A stretch of 64,000 nucleotides of DNA from Okapia johnstoni (GCA_024291935.2 CM044312.1:49544001-49608000), one strand, 5' to 3'; counted from the first letter of the stretch, positions 1-10,666 are shown. The notes: generated from the letters alone by a model not told the origin. A program made the numbers and translations.

Positions 1-1003
1 TGGAGGAGGTGGTGCAGGGAGGTGGAGGCAGTGTGTTGGGGATGCCAGGCCCCATCTCTGGCTCCCCGCCCAGGACTAGAGAAGTCAGGGTCTAGCTATG
101 CTGCCCCCACCTTACCTCCCCAACTTTCTGTCTGGGCCTGTTAGCCATACTTCCCACCTCTAGAATCTCAGTCTAGGCCAGTCCAGCAGTTAAACTCTCC
201 CATCCTAACAGTGGCGTGAGGGCTGGATGCAACCCAGAGTAGAACGGGAAGTGCTGAAAGGAGAGGCACCGTGTGAATGGTGGGACGTCAAGTGGGGTGG
301 CAGCCCAGTGATTCAGCCCCAATTTCTAATTCATTCCTATAGAAACCAACTTAATCACTTCCTCCATTCACATACTCCTTTCATTCAGTCATTTATTTAA
401 AGTTGACAGAACATCTACTCTGGGTCAGGTACCTTGGCAGGACTACTTTTCCACCACGCACAGAAAAGGTAAAATGAATCAGCAGTAAAATAAAATTTTC
501 TTAAGATATGCTTTCTTTCAGATTCTATGCCTCCCTCTGGCAGTTGCACAATGAATATGTTATTTACACCTGCCTCTTAATGGTTCATTAAGGCAGGGCC
601 TTTTAGCATCTCCATTCACAAAGTTAGACTTGACTTAAATACTTAGAAAGCTGAGAACCACAGTTTTCCTTTTATTTCCTGGTTCCCAGGGCTGAATCTC
701 ATGCTCATTGTAAATATATTTGCTGCTTTGCAACTGTTGGAGATGCAGGAATGTGATCTTGCTCCTTCTTTGGAATGCCTCTCTTTCTCAGTAACTGTGC
801 CCTGTTCTTGCAGGAATGGTAGAAGTTTCTCATAGAACAGTAGAATCCCAGCATGTAGTTCTCAGGCCTCTGGGGCCCCAGCGCAACCTCTCTTCAGAGT
901 CTGGGAGTGGGAAGGAGGAGGGCACCATCAGCAGGACTCAGAGAGCAGATTGACTTTAGCCAACCTTGCTTACCTCTGTGTTTTCTCTCTCTCTCTGTTT
1001 CAG
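1..1003 (+). other. ADCYAP1R1: ADCYAP1R1 intron, 3' part
   Basis: Non-coding. It ends in a strong acceptor with a CT-rich tract. The upstream exon, which would end with the residues before Val89, is not in the window. The stretch around 370-450 faintly resembles an antisense L2-type repeat. I see no gene here. Confidence 0.8.
977..1003 (+). promoter_or_regulatory. PTB-like CU-rich tract before the microexon
   Basis: An uninterrupted CTCTCTCT run sits directly before the CAG acceptor of the 21-nt exon. Such UCUCU tracts are the known binding sites of PTBP1, which represses neural microexons in non-neural cells. The regulatory role here is inference. Confidence 0.4.
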
Positions 1004-1024
1004 TCTGGGAGACCGAAACCATCG
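1004..1024 (+). CDS. ADCYAP1R1: PAC1 21-nt microexon, ectodomain residues 89-95
   Basis: This 21-nt exon reads V-WETETI plus the first base of Gly96 (phase 1 start, TC completing a Val codon; ends after one base). It is flanked by a long CT-rich tract plus CAG acceptor and a GTAAGA donor. In the PAC1 family it encodes the first seven of the 21 residues (89-109) that are absent from the 'short' receptor isoform, which changes ligand selectivity. Because 21 nt is divisible by three, and the next exon is 42 nt, both can be skipped without a frameshift. It is too short to find by ORF length and was recognised from family sequence and splice sites. Confidence 0.93.
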
Positions 1025-2269
1025 GTAAGAGGAACCTTGGAGAGGACAGACTGCTGATCATCTGTCCATCTGTCCATCCAGCAGGAGCCCAGCTCTGACT
1101 GTTAGGAGTGGGTGGGGGTGGAATTAGAGGTTCATCAGGGGCTGGGCTCATCCCTCCTTTCCCTCCCCTCCCCCCTTGGCCATCTGGAGGCTGGGGAGAC
1201 ATAGGGAGATGGAAAGATGCAGCCCTTGGTCTCAGGGTCTCATGGGCTTGTTTGGGAAGATGGAACTTGCCTATGGGGGGGTCAGCAAGCAGGGACACCT
1301 GTGTGCTTTGGCACGAGTTTCTGTACACATACAGGCCTGACTGTGTGTGTGAGCCCATGCCGATACTGACATCCCCAGGGCCATGGAGTTGGAATGTATG
1401 GCAGGCTCTGGAGCAGAAGAGACCTAACCAGGTGACATGCAGGCAAACTAATGATGGTGTCAGGCAAGGCTTCCTGGAGGAGATGACATGTCAGTTGGAC
1501 CTTGAAAACATAATTTTGAAAAGTAGAGGGAAATAAGGGTTCATTGCTAGCAGAGGATTCAGCCTAAAAAAAGGTGGAGGTGGAAATAAAGAATTGGGAG
1601 AGAAAGAGAAAAATATGTCTGAAGAGAAAATCTTTGGAGTTCTGGGGTTCCTTTGATGGGAGCAGTTTGTGGGCTGAGATGGACTGTTGAATACCAAACA
1701 AAAAACCCAAGTGCAGGACCCATATTGCTATTCTTTGTCCTTTTTCCTGAAAAGAGCCGGTTAATGAGCTTGTTTATGAAACAGAAATAGACTCAGAGAC
1801 AGAAAACAAACTTATGATTATCAAAGAGGATAGCGGAGGTGGAGGTAAAGGTAAATTAGGAGTTTTCCACAAACATATATGCACTATTTTAAACAAGTTA
1901 GACAAACAACAAGGACAGACAAAAAAGAGAAAAGGCCAGTCACCCTCTTCCAGTCCTCTCTCACTCCAGAGGCCCTCCCCTCCTCCCAACAGTCTCATTT
2001 CCATACCCTGTTGTCCAGTGGGGAAAACTGAGTCATGAGCCACCGTTAGCATCATAGAAATACAAAGCAAATGGGATGGCCCGGGAAGGTGCAGTGTGTA
2101 TGTGGCTGCTGTGTGCCATGCTTCCTCTTGGCCAAGACCCCACCTCCCCCCAGCCCCCCTTCTTTAGACCAGGGGCAGCCTTGACATTCCAGGGAGCAGA
2201 GTAAGCAGTGGATAGCCCTGGCAAGCTGATGGTCAGGTGTCTTGACTCATGCTCACATCTGTTTTGCAG
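1025..2269 (+). other. ADCYAP1R1: ADCYAP1R1 intron between the 21- and 42-nt exons
   Basis: GTAAGA donor and TTTTGCAG acceptor. The frames of 60-150 codons found in this stretch have no family resemblance. The segment near 1430-1530 resembles worn ancient repeat sequence. No gene or RNA was recognised. Confidence 0.8.
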
Positions 2270-2311
2270 GAGAGTTCGGTTTTGCAGACAGTAAATCCTT
2301 GGATCTCTCAG
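2270..2311 (+). CDS. ADCYAP1R1: PAC1 42-nt exon, ectodomain residues 96-109
   Basis: This exon encodes GEFGFADSKSLDLS, with Gly96 split across the junction and the last base opening Asp110. It is flanked by TTTTGCAG and GTAAGG. It is the second half of the 21-residue segment missing from the short PAC1 isoform. The human segment, as I remember it, reads GESDFGDSNSLDLS, so this copy differs at four or five places while the Leu-Asp-Leu-Ser end is kept. The remembered bovine receptor has the same residues as here, which supports a bovine source. Confidence 0.93.
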
Positions 2312-2622
2312 GTAAGGGATGAGCTGAAATTGACCATGGGCTGGCTGGAGGGAGGACGTCTAACCTGTGAGGTCACAGGGAGCTAACCTGTGAGCTTGGG
2401 GACCCCCTTCCAGGCTGGGCTATGCCTCTCTGTGGCTCTGTCATCTTTGGTAGCTCACTTTCCTTCTCTGATGAAGTTGTGGATTTTCTCCACGGAAATT
2501 TGCATGCAAGTGCTCAGACAGAACACTGTGCATATAATTTCAGGGAAGGACATATCTCAGTAAAAGAACTCCTGTGATGGAGTTTAAATGGCCTGTGATA
2601 GCTTGGAGCTCCCACAAGTAGA

Positions 2623-2946
2623 ACAGTGGTTCTCATACTTTGTGATCACAGTCACCTGTGTGCTAAGTCACTTCAGTCGTGTCTGACTCTTTGTGACCCT
2701 ATGGACTGTAGCCCACCAAGCTCTTCTGTCTGTGGAATTCTCCAGGCAAGAATATTGGAGTGGTTTGCCATTCCTTTCCCCAGCACAGTCACCTAGTGGG
2801 CTTATTAAAACCGATTCCTGGACCTCACCCCCAGAGTCTCTGATAGAGCAGTCTGGGTGGGGCCTGAGAATGCGCATTTTGGCCAGTCTCCCTGGTGATG
2901 CTAATGGGCCCATCTAGGGAGGGCGCCCACTTTGAGAACCTCTGCC
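2623..2946 (+). mobile_element. MER5A (hAT-Charlie) split by a SINE
   Basis: The left piece (2623-2657) starts with the typical AGTGGTTCTCA-like terminus. The right piece (2784-2946) continues through the GGGCTTATTAAAA and CCCCAGAGTCTCTGAT core to the closing TTTGAGAACCTCTG end. Together they make one near-complete MER5A non-autonomous DNA transposon, interrupted by a younger Bov-tA copy. Confidence 0.85.
2658..2783 (-). mobile_element. Bov-tA-type SINE, truncated
   Basis: This is the reverse complement of the BovB-derived and central part of the Bov-tA consensus, lacking the tRNA-like head. It is flanked by a perfect 11-bp target duplication, CACAGTCACCT, at 2647-2657 and 2784-2794, and sits inside MER5A. 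Confidence 0.9.
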
Positions 2947-4344
2947 CTAAGATTCTGTGCTCCTATGAAGTTGCTGGAGCAAAACAGCCTAGTGAAGTAG
3001 GCTCAGCCACTGCAGGGTGTTGGCAGTCTGGAGAGTACTCCATCTTCCGGAGATTTCTATCAGAACAATAGACTAGCAGATTCATGGAATAGTTCTAAAC
3101 AAAAAGGTTTATACTTTTCTGAGCCCACACTATATTTTGAAAAGGGTAAGAAGGAAAATAAAAGAAAGGAAATGGCTTGTATCTCCAGGGTACTTTTTTT
3201 TAAAAAAATGTTTTTCAGCACAGCTTCCCTTTCCTCTTCCCGCCACCCTGATATGGGCAGAGCAGAGAGGAGACTGAGGGAAGGGAAGGGCTTGGCCACT
3301 GCCATGGTCCCCTAGGACGTGCAGACTTTCTGAAAGAAACGTTCAGAGGGACTTGGAAGGAGGTTGCCAGTAGCAGCCTGAAACAGATTTGCTGGAAGAA
3401 AAAACCATTTGGCATCAAACTGTGGGACAGAAGTGACCTCGTCTCTCCTGGGCCTGCCAGACGTCTTCCTTGTCCTGGGTCACATATGACCCAGGATAAG
3501 CTGCAATAAGAGACCAGTCTCCCCGCTCTGGGCAGAGCTCTCTTTATGGCAGGATCACCCACCCTCTGCTGCTTCCTAAAGCCCCAGAAAGTGCATTTCT
3601 GACTCGTGGTTGAAAAGAACTGGCCTTGGATCTTCCAACTCAATCAGCAGGACACAAGATTGGAAAAGTGTTGGAGTCTCCTGTGTTGGCTGCTGCCCTT
3701 GTCCCTGTCCAAGCTCCCCAGAGATGGCCTTGGCCTCTGAGCAGGGGTTCTTCCAGCAGCATGGATGCTGGAGCCTCTTTTACGTAGATGTCTCTTGTTT
3801 ATGATTTCCTGGCCCCTGAATCCTGTGAAAGGAAGAGCCACCCCCAGGTGTCCTAATACACCAGGTAAACTCCCAGGAAGCCAGTTGGGGAAGAGGGGTC
3901 AGCTTGGACCACATGCAGGGGCTGTGCTGGAGGCAGAGGGGGCTGTTGCCTTTTCCCCTCCCCTAGACATCGTGGGTCACCCTTAGACAGTCAGGAGCAG
4001 GGAGGATAAAATGAGCAATCATTAAAGGCTAAAAGGCCCCAGGCAGGGTGAAAACCAGACTGGACTCCACTCTGCAGCCAGCAAATGACTCCTGCCTCCT
4101 CTGGTGTCCTACAAAATGGCCTTTAAAGTCAAGCTAAAGAAAATTAAAGTACATTAGTGATAGGAAACAGACCTCTAAACTTGAAAAGGCAGAAGTCTTT
4201 TTTTTTTTTTTAACCTGAATATGTATCTTAATAAGATCTGATGCTAGGTTAATGGAGGTCTGGTCCTTGTTAATTAAGCAAGCCATGTGCCCCCTGGACA
4301 CCATCGAAGCTGCTGGAAGGCCCAGAACTTCTGGTGAAAGCTTC

Positions 4345-4388
4345 ACCTGGAGCTTCTCCAGATATGACCTGGAGCTTCTCCAGATATG
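4345..4388. repeat. 22-bp perfect tandem duplication
   Basis: Two identical adjacent 22-bp units (4345-4366 and 4367-4388), each containing GGAGCTTCTCCAGATATG. Confidence 0.95.
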
Positions 4389-4803
4389 ACAAGAGCTCCT
4401 GCCACACAACCGCCCAAGGTGATTCCTGGGCCAGGAACTCTGGGCCTGGAATCTGCATTTGTGGTCCCAGGTCATTCTTGTGCTGTTCCAGGGCCTCCAG
4501 GAGAGGCTCAGGCCTTTTCCTAGAGGGAAGGAGGCTGGATTCATCCTGGCTCAGTCCTCTCACTCCTCATTTAAAGATCAGCTTTCACTGGGCCTCCCTG
4601 CACCCCACGTTCTTAGTATAAAGGCTAAGCAATTATTATTTTCCCTCGGACACTGGAAGATCTCATGAAACTGCAGCTGCCATGCTTCTCAGAAGGACAT
4701 GTGGATTTCTAGGAATTTCTGCTTAAGGAGTAATAGGCCATTAAGAATTTTAAGCCCCTCTTACGTCATTTCTGTGCCTCACCGCATTTTTGTTCTGCTG
4801 CAG

Positions 4804-4913
4804 ACATGAGGGTGGTGAGCCGGAATTGCACGGAGGATGGATGGTCAGAGCCATTCCCTCATTATTTCGATGCCTGTGGGTTTGAGGAGTACGAATCTGA
4901 GACTGGGGACCAG
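4804..4913 (+). CDS. ADCYAP1R1: PAC1 exon, ectodomain residues 110-146
   Basis: This 110-nt exon completes Asp110 and runs Met111 to Gln146, flanked by TGCTGCAG and GTGAGT. It carries the last part of the class B hormone-binding fold: the glycosylation sequon Asn117-Cys-Thr, the invariant Asp-Gly-Trp (121-123), and Cys118 and Cys134 of the conserved disulfides. It ends in the acidic stalk that leads to helix 1. Against the remembered human protein it has Arg112 for Gly and Glu137 for Asp. Confidence 0.97.
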
Positions 4914-5554
4914 GTGAGTGCCTGCTGCCCTCCTGAAGGTGGAGGGATGGGGCCGAGGAGGGAGGTCGAAGCAAGTGTCCCCCAGGGGCCCTGACTCCTG
5001 ATGGAACTGCAGAAACTCGAGTCCCCAGGCAGCATTCATGAGTGCCTGATGTGTAGCCAGATGCACTCAGGGCAGGACTTTCACTCACTCATTCTAGGCT
5101 GAGAAATGACTGTCTTGCTTCCTGAGCTCCTCTGGCCCCCACCACGTGTCCACCACCTCCCTGGTGGCTTTTCCAGGACACCTGCCTTTCTGTGGTCCAG
5201 CCATTGTGGGGTCAATGCAGGGCCCAGCTGGGGGCCCCCTGGATCCTTCTCCAGGCTAAAGGCTGGCTCCCTTCTGGCTGGTCAGTGCTCCTGCACTCTA
5301 CCAGCATTTAGCTTCTGCCCAGTGCAGATGGACAGAAGGAGGAGGTGTCTCAGTGGGAATGGGCTTGGGGAGCTTGGGGTGGCGGAGGAACTGATGGGAG
5401 GGGAGGAGATGTGATCAGCTAGAGGAGAGGGGAAGGAGGAGCTGGGTAGCCTGCCCAGAGGTGGGCAGGCCTGGCTTGGGAGAGTTGGTGCCATCCCAAG
5501 GGAGCCAGGGGCAGGCCCCACATGGAGCCCTGCATGTCTTGTGCTCTGCTCCAG
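4914..5554 (+). other. ADCYAP1R1: ADCYAP1R1 intron
   Basis: GC-rich unique intron with a GTGAGT donor and CTCCAG acceptor. No repeat or gene was recognised. Confidence 0.85.
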
Positions 5555-5652
5555 GATTACTACTACCTGTCAGTGAAGGCCCTGTACACAGTTGGCTACA
5601 GCACGTCCCTCGTCACCCTCACCACCGCCATGGTCATCCTTTGTCGTTTCCG
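5555..5652 (+). CDS. ADCYAP1R1: PAC1 exon, transmembrane helix 1 (residues 147-179)
   Basis: This 98-nt exon encodes Asp147 to Phe178 and two bases of Arg179. It opens with [16 protein letters not shown], the class B stalk and start of helix 1, and continues through a hydrophobic stretch to the cytoplasmic Cys-Arg-Phe-Arg. CTCCAG acceptor, GTGAGA donor. Confidence 0.97.
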
Positions 5653-6140
5653 GTGAGATTCCCGACAGCCTTGAAGTGACCGCGGCCCACCCCAGTACAG
5701 AGCCCTTGCTCTGTGCCTCCCACCCCCGACTCCTGCCCTGGATGTCAGCCCTGGAGGTCTCTTGGAAGAGACCTATGATAAGAGATAGGACCCCAGAGAG
5801 GACAACTGTCTTGTCCAGGGCCACACAAGGCAGACCATGGGCAGTAGACCTACGCCCCTCACTTTATCTTCTTGGTCTAGCTGGAGAGTGGTCACAGGAG
5901 GGAGCAGTATGGCCTCCCTCCCTCACTGGAGGAAGCAGTGTGGCCCCCAGTAGTGGGGCCAGGTGGTGGGAGCCTGGAAGTGAGTGAGGGTTTAGAGAGC
6001 TGGGAAGAAGGGGTGGTCTAGGTGGACAACCCCCTTGAGACAAAGCTGTGGAGTCAGCCCAAAGCGGACCCCAGGGTGGAGGGTGGAAGGCTGTGGGGTT
6101 CCTTACTTCAAGGCATCTGTCTTCCCCGCTGTGGGTGTAG
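5653..6140 (+). other. ADCYAP1R1: ADCYAP1R1 intron
   Basis: Unique GC-rich intron with GTGAGA donor and GTGTAG acceptor. Nothing else recognised. Confidence 0.85.
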
Positions 6141-6273
6141 GAAGCTGCACTGCACCCGCAACTTCATCCACATGAACCTCTTCGTGTCGTTTATGCTGAG
6201 GGCCATCTCCGTTTTCATCAAAGACTGGATCCTCTACGCTGAGCAGGACAGCAATCACTGCTTTGTCTCCACT
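6141..6273 (+). CDS. ADCYAP1R1: PAC1 exon, loop 1, helix 2 and extracellular loop 1 (residues 179-223)
   Basis: This 133-nt exon completes Arg179 and encodes Lys180 to Thr223. [14 protein letters not shown] holds His189, the class B His2.50 of the conserved polar lock. The exon continues through helix 2 ([16 protein letters not shown]) into extracellular loop 1. Val221 replaces the remembered human Ile. GTGTAG acceptor, GTGAGT donor. Confidence 0.97.
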
Positions 6274-7154
6274 GTGAGTGCACTGAGCCCTGCCACGATT
6301 GGTCCTCCTTGCAATGTCCAGGTGTTTTCCTTCAGGTTGAGGTGTTGGCCCCAGTGAACACAGAAACCTAGGAATGACCATGAGGTTACTAGCAGCTGGT
6401 TGGACCCCGGCTTGACATCACTTCCTGTTCCTTGGCCTGTGGGTATACTTGGCAGAGCAGTTGAGGCAGGTCAGGTGGAGATGTCAAGTCCCACTTGACT
6501 AAGGAGGGAACTTGGCTCAGAGAGAGGACTGGCCTGGTCATTGGTGCTTTAGCCCAAGATGGAGCCAAGGGGCTGATTGCCTGAGGTTCCCTCCACACCA
6601 CCTACCCAGTTCTGATAGCTTTGGAAGTAAGCAGAAAAGACAGGCTCTGATGGGGGCAGGATGAGAGAACAGCCCAGAGCACAATGCCTTCACCTGAAAG
6701 GGCACACTTGGAGGTGGGTATCTATGAGACTTCTGGGGGAGCCAAGGGTATCCTATTTACATATGTGATATCTGAACCCTTTATTGTACCGAGGAGGCTC
6801 CTTCAGTATCCTCTTTATTCTCCTCTTCTATGGGGGCTGGGGAAGGGGCAGAAAGTGGGGGAGAGTGAGCCTGGGGAAAAGAGAGGGTTCTGTGTGTGAC
6901 CCCTGACCCCACCCCATCCCCATGCTTTTCTTACATATGCAGAGCTGCCTCCATGGGCAACTTTGATTCAGACTCATAGGATGCTGCAATTTTAGACTCT
7001 GAATCCAGAAATGTTGAGTCTTTCAGACCCATGGGGTGTTTAAGCCGGAGATGCCTAAGCTAAGGGCCCTCAGGATTCCCCCTGGTCCTGCTGGGCTGGA
7101 TTTTCAAGGTTCCATGGGGCTTGCGGTCCCTCCTCTTCCTCACTCGCCCTGCAG
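6274..7154 (+). other. ADCYAP1R1: ADCYAP1R1 intron
   Basis: GTGAGT donor and CCTGCAG acceptor. Unique sequence. I see no gene or clear repeat. Confidence 0.85.
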
Positions 7155-7308
7155 GTGGAATGCAAGGCTGTGATGGTTTTCTTCCACTACTGCGTCGTAT
7201 CCAACTACTTCTGGCTGTTCATCGAGGGCCTGTATCTCTTCACCCTGCTGGTGGAGACCTTCTTCCCTGAGAGGAGATATTTCTACTGGTACATCATCAT
7301 TGGCTGGG
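7155..7308 (+). CDS. ADCYAP1R1: PAC1 exon, helix 3 to start of helix 4 (residues 224-275)
   Basis: This 154-nt exon encodes Val224 to Trp274 and one base of Gly275. It includes Cys226 (disulfide to loop 2), Glu247 in IEGLYL (class B Glu3.50), intracellular loop 2 with FFPERRYF, and the beginning of helix 4 ending at the invariant Gly-Trp. An open frame continues into the intron to 7526, but the GTAGGT donor after 7308 and the perfect join to 7741 set the true end. Ile267 replaces the remembered human Thr. Confidence 0.97.
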
Positions 7309-7740
7309 GTAGGTCTCTGATTGTGGCCTGGACAGGTTCAGGCCCCATGACCAGGATGTCTTTCGTCCTGCCGTCAGGGAGTATCAGTCAGAGGAGGGAG
7401 GCAGAGGGAAGTGCTGCCTTGCCTCACAGCTATGGCATACTGCTGGATCTTGGATACTTTCTTGCTCTTCTCCATGTAGAAAGCCTACCGGCTGAGGGAG
7501 GGGATATGCTCAGGGAGGCAAGGTAGCCCAGGGTCTGAGGGAGACATGGACCCCCAGAAGGCCTGGGTATGAAGGACAGTTAGGGTCGCCAGGACATCAG
7601 GTCTGAGAGGGAGATATGCCCCATGGATCAGAACTTCATGTCTGAGGGGGTCCATTGGCCCCCAGAAGCCCCAGGTCTGAGGGGGATACTGAGCCTATTA
7701 GTTTTCTTATTGTCATGGGGCTCCTTTTCTTTCTATCCAG
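7309..7740 (+). other. ADCYAP1R1: ADCYAP1R1 intron
   Basis: GTAGGT donor and TATCCAG acceptor. Contains short imperfect GTCTGAGGG-type local repeats around 7530-7690. No gene. Confidence 0.85.
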
Positions 7741-7801
7741 GGACTCCGACTGTGTGTGTGTCTGTGTGGGCTATGCTGAGGCTCTACTTCGATGACACAG
7801 G
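7741..7801 (+). CDS. ADCYAP1R1: PAC1 exon, helix 4 (residues 275-295)
   Basis: This 61-nt exon completes Gly275, encodes [19 protein letters not shown] and leaves two bases of Gly295. It is helix 4 and the start of extracellular loop 2. Ser281 and Met285 replace the remembered human Thr residues. TATCCAG acceptor, GTGAGT donor. Confidence 0.97.
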
Positions 7802-8369
7802 GTGAGTACATGCTCAAGAGCCAGCACCGGAGCCCCAGGTAGGCTGTCAGTTAACGCCCTGAACTTCATGTTGACTGTCTCAGACAAACCATCCGATGCC
7901 GGGCCTGGCTACACCACCAGCCCTGGGCGCTGACTATGCCCTGAACCCACTGTGGGTGGACCCACCCTGCCACATCTCAACTGGGACCCAGTGAGGGAGT
8001 GTACAAGGTTTCAGAGCCCTACTCTGCCTCTGAGGTCAGCTCTGAGTGACTGCTCTCCTTTCAGGGAGGAGAGGAGGAACATTGAGGCTGAGATAGCATC
8101 CCCAGGAACCTAAGGTTTCAAGGGGGAACATGGCCCTTGCCCAGGAGCCTGGCAGTGCCCTGACTCCTGGGCTCAAATCGCTGCCTTGACAGTGGAGCAG
8201 AAGAGAGGACCAAAGCACTGGGACTGGGATTGGGCTTGGGGGTGCAGTCCATCAGCCCTCCTTCCACCCAGCCCCCCTTCAGAGCCACAGGGAAAGAAGT
8301 GCCACTCAATTGTCTTGCAGGGCTCCCAGCTCCCAAGCATCATCTCTCTACTTTCTGTCTGTCTTACAG
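7802..8369 (+). other. ADCYAP1R1: ADCYAP1R1 intron
   Basis: GTGAGT donor and CTTACAG acceptor. Unique sequence, no gene recognised. Confidence 0.85.
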
Positions 8370-8439
8370 CTGCTGGGATATGAATGATAACACGGCTCTG
8401 TGGTGGGTGATCAAAGGCCCTGTGGTTGGCTCCATAATG
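8370..8439 (+). CDS. ADCYAP1R1: PAC1 exon, extracellular loop 2 and helix 5 start (residues 295-318)
   Basis: This 70-nt exon completes Gly295 and encodes [20 protein letters not shown] and then SIM. The Cys296-Trp297 pair is the class B loop-2 signature. The remembered human receptor has Ser302, giving an Asn300 glycosylation sequon. Here residue 302 is Asn, so Asn300-Asp-Asn is no longer a sequon. CTTACAG acceptor, GTGAGT donor. Confidence 0.97.
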
Positions 8440-9161
8440 GTGAGTGTGCTTGGGACAAGAAGCAGGAGAGAGATAGAGGTCTGGGCTGAAAGGTCCGGGG
8501 GAGGAGAAATAAAGTGGTCACCACACAAACCAGCCTCCTTTCTCATGGCTGCATTATATTCTGAAACATGGATGTACAAGTTATTTAGCTATTCCACTAG
8601 TGTTGGACATTTGTCTTTATTCCATTTTACCTCATTATGAAAGATGCTACTATGAACAGTTCTGTGCATAGTTGTGAGAATGTGTGAATATTTCTTTAGA
8701 ATTAATCCCTAGAAGTAGAATTGCCAGGTCAAAAGGGTATCCCATATCATTGTCTGCACTTGTAATTTCAATCATTTAAATTTTTGCACAGCTTTGTGGG
8801 AGATAATGTAGCTCATTGTTTTAATTTCTCCACATTGCTTGTGCAGCAAAGCAATTTTTTAACACATTTATTGACAATTTCCTTTTTTTTTCTGGCTACT
8901 ATCTGTTTATTTCTTTGCTCATTTTTTCTAGCCCAGTTGTTATCTGTCTTACTGTTTGATAGATAGTAACGCTTCATCTGTTACACACATTGTAAATATA
9001 ATTCCAACATTGCATGGTTTTATACAATCATACCATCAGGCCTTTTCATCTTGGATTCTGAGGCTTATTTCTTGTTTCTGGAAGTCTTTCCCAACCTGAG
9101 AATATAAAAGTATTCTTAATTGTTTTATAATGATTTTATAAATTGGATTATTACATGTATG

Positions 9162-9379
9162 ATGGGCTTCTCTGGTGGCTCAGATGGTAAAAAATCTGCC
9201 TGCCAATACTAGAGACCTAGGTTCGATTCCTAGGTGGGGAAGATCCCCTGGAGGAGGGCACAGCAACCCACTCCAGTATTCTTGCCTGGAGAATTCCATG
9301 GACAGAGTAGCCAGGTGGACTACAGTCTGTGAGGTCATAAAGAGTCTGACACAACTGAGTCACTAACACTTCCACTTTC
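9162..9379 (+). mobile_element. Bov-tA SINE with target duplication
   Basis: Full-length copy starting at GGGCTTCTCTGGTGGCTCAG with an A/B-box-like tRNA-derived head and the BovB-derived tail. The flanking duplication ATTACATGTATG is at 9150-9161 and 9380-9391. Confidence 0.95.
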
Positions 9380-10666
9380 ATTACATGTATGTCTTTAATC
9401 CATCTGAAATTTTATTTCTCTGATCTGAAATGATATCTAATCTTATCAAGTTCTTTTTTTTCCCAATGGATAGACATCCCACCCTCTACATGTTTTTATT
9501 GAATAGGTTATCCTTTCTCCATTATGTAGAAATGAAACTTTATTATAAACATTCAGTGTACTCTGCTCATGTTTAGCTCCAGACTTCCTATTCCATGTTA
9601 CTAATCTATGTGGCTATTCTGTGGCGAGTACCCCATAGTGCTGGTTATCATAATCTGGCAGCATGTTTTGATATCTGCTGTGGCCAATATTCCTTTCCTT
9701 ATTTTTTCCCTTCAAAATTTTCTTGCACATTTACTTTTTCACATGGACTTGCACATTTGTCAAGTTGCAGAAAAAAGACTGGTTGAGATTTTTTATAAGA
9801 ATGCCACTGAATTTATAAGCAAATTTGGAGGAGAAGTGGTTTTCTTAAAATACTGAGTCTTCCTTTCCAAGAATATGACATGATTCTCTATTTATTTAGT
9901 ATCTCTCACAGAGTCATTTTGTATAGTGTTTTTTAAGTTGTCTTGGTAAGTTTAACTTTACGGTGTCTTTCAGTTTGTGCTCGTATGTAGGAATTCTTTT
10001 GTTGTATTTTCTAGTGGGTGTATTTGTGCTGGTATTTAGGGAACCTATTAGTTTTTGTGTATTTTTTCCTTTCTTGGCTACCTTTGAAGCTCTTTTATTG
10101 GTTCTTATCCCTTTTCAGTTGGTTCTCATGGAAAATTATATAACCTATAAATGAAAATATTTTTCTCCTTCATTTCCAATATGTATCCTGTTCATTCCTT
10201 GGTTTTTTTGAGGATGATGTTTGCTACAGTTTTGGACAGCTACCCTTCACTGAATTAGGAAAGTTTCTATTTCTGACTTGTTTCAGTGTGTATTTTTTAA
10301 AAATAAGGACTACATGTCAACTTTTATCAAATGTGTTTTGGAGACATTAATTACTCATTTCTTTAGTGATGAACATTGATTATATTCTAGTTTATCTTCA
10401 TGATGAACAATGCTGCTGTGGATATATTTGTGCATACCCTTGAGTATGTATGAATGTGTCTTTAGAATATATCTACAGGAGTAGAATTTCTGGGACAAAG
10501 GATATATACATTTAATATTTTCATGGACATCAAATTGCCCTACACATGTGGAGTATAAAAGTGCTCATTTCTCAGGTTTTCATTGGTGTTTCGATTACTG
10601 AACTGTTCACCAGTCTTATGGGGATAAAGATAACTATTGTTTTAATCTGTTAATGTAACAAATATT

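Larger units (their letters stand above)
2312..4803 (+). other. ADCYAP1R1: ADCYAP1R1 intron
   Basis: GTAAGG donor and TGCTGCAG acceptor. It contains a MER5A copy split by a Bov-tA SINE, a T-run at 4198-4211 and a 22-bp tandem duplication at 4345-4388. No gene inside. Confidence 0.85.

Noticed and set aside
7155..7526. Single 123-codon open frame starting with receptor sequence
   Set aside because: Only 7155-7308 is coding. A GTAGGT donor follows and the next exon (7741) joins in phase, so the rest is intron read-through.
9162..9379. tRNA-like A and B boxes in the SINEs (also 10667, 43911, 56918 and others)
   Set aside because: These are tRNA-derived SINE heads fused to BovB or other tails with target duplications, not functional tRNA genes.
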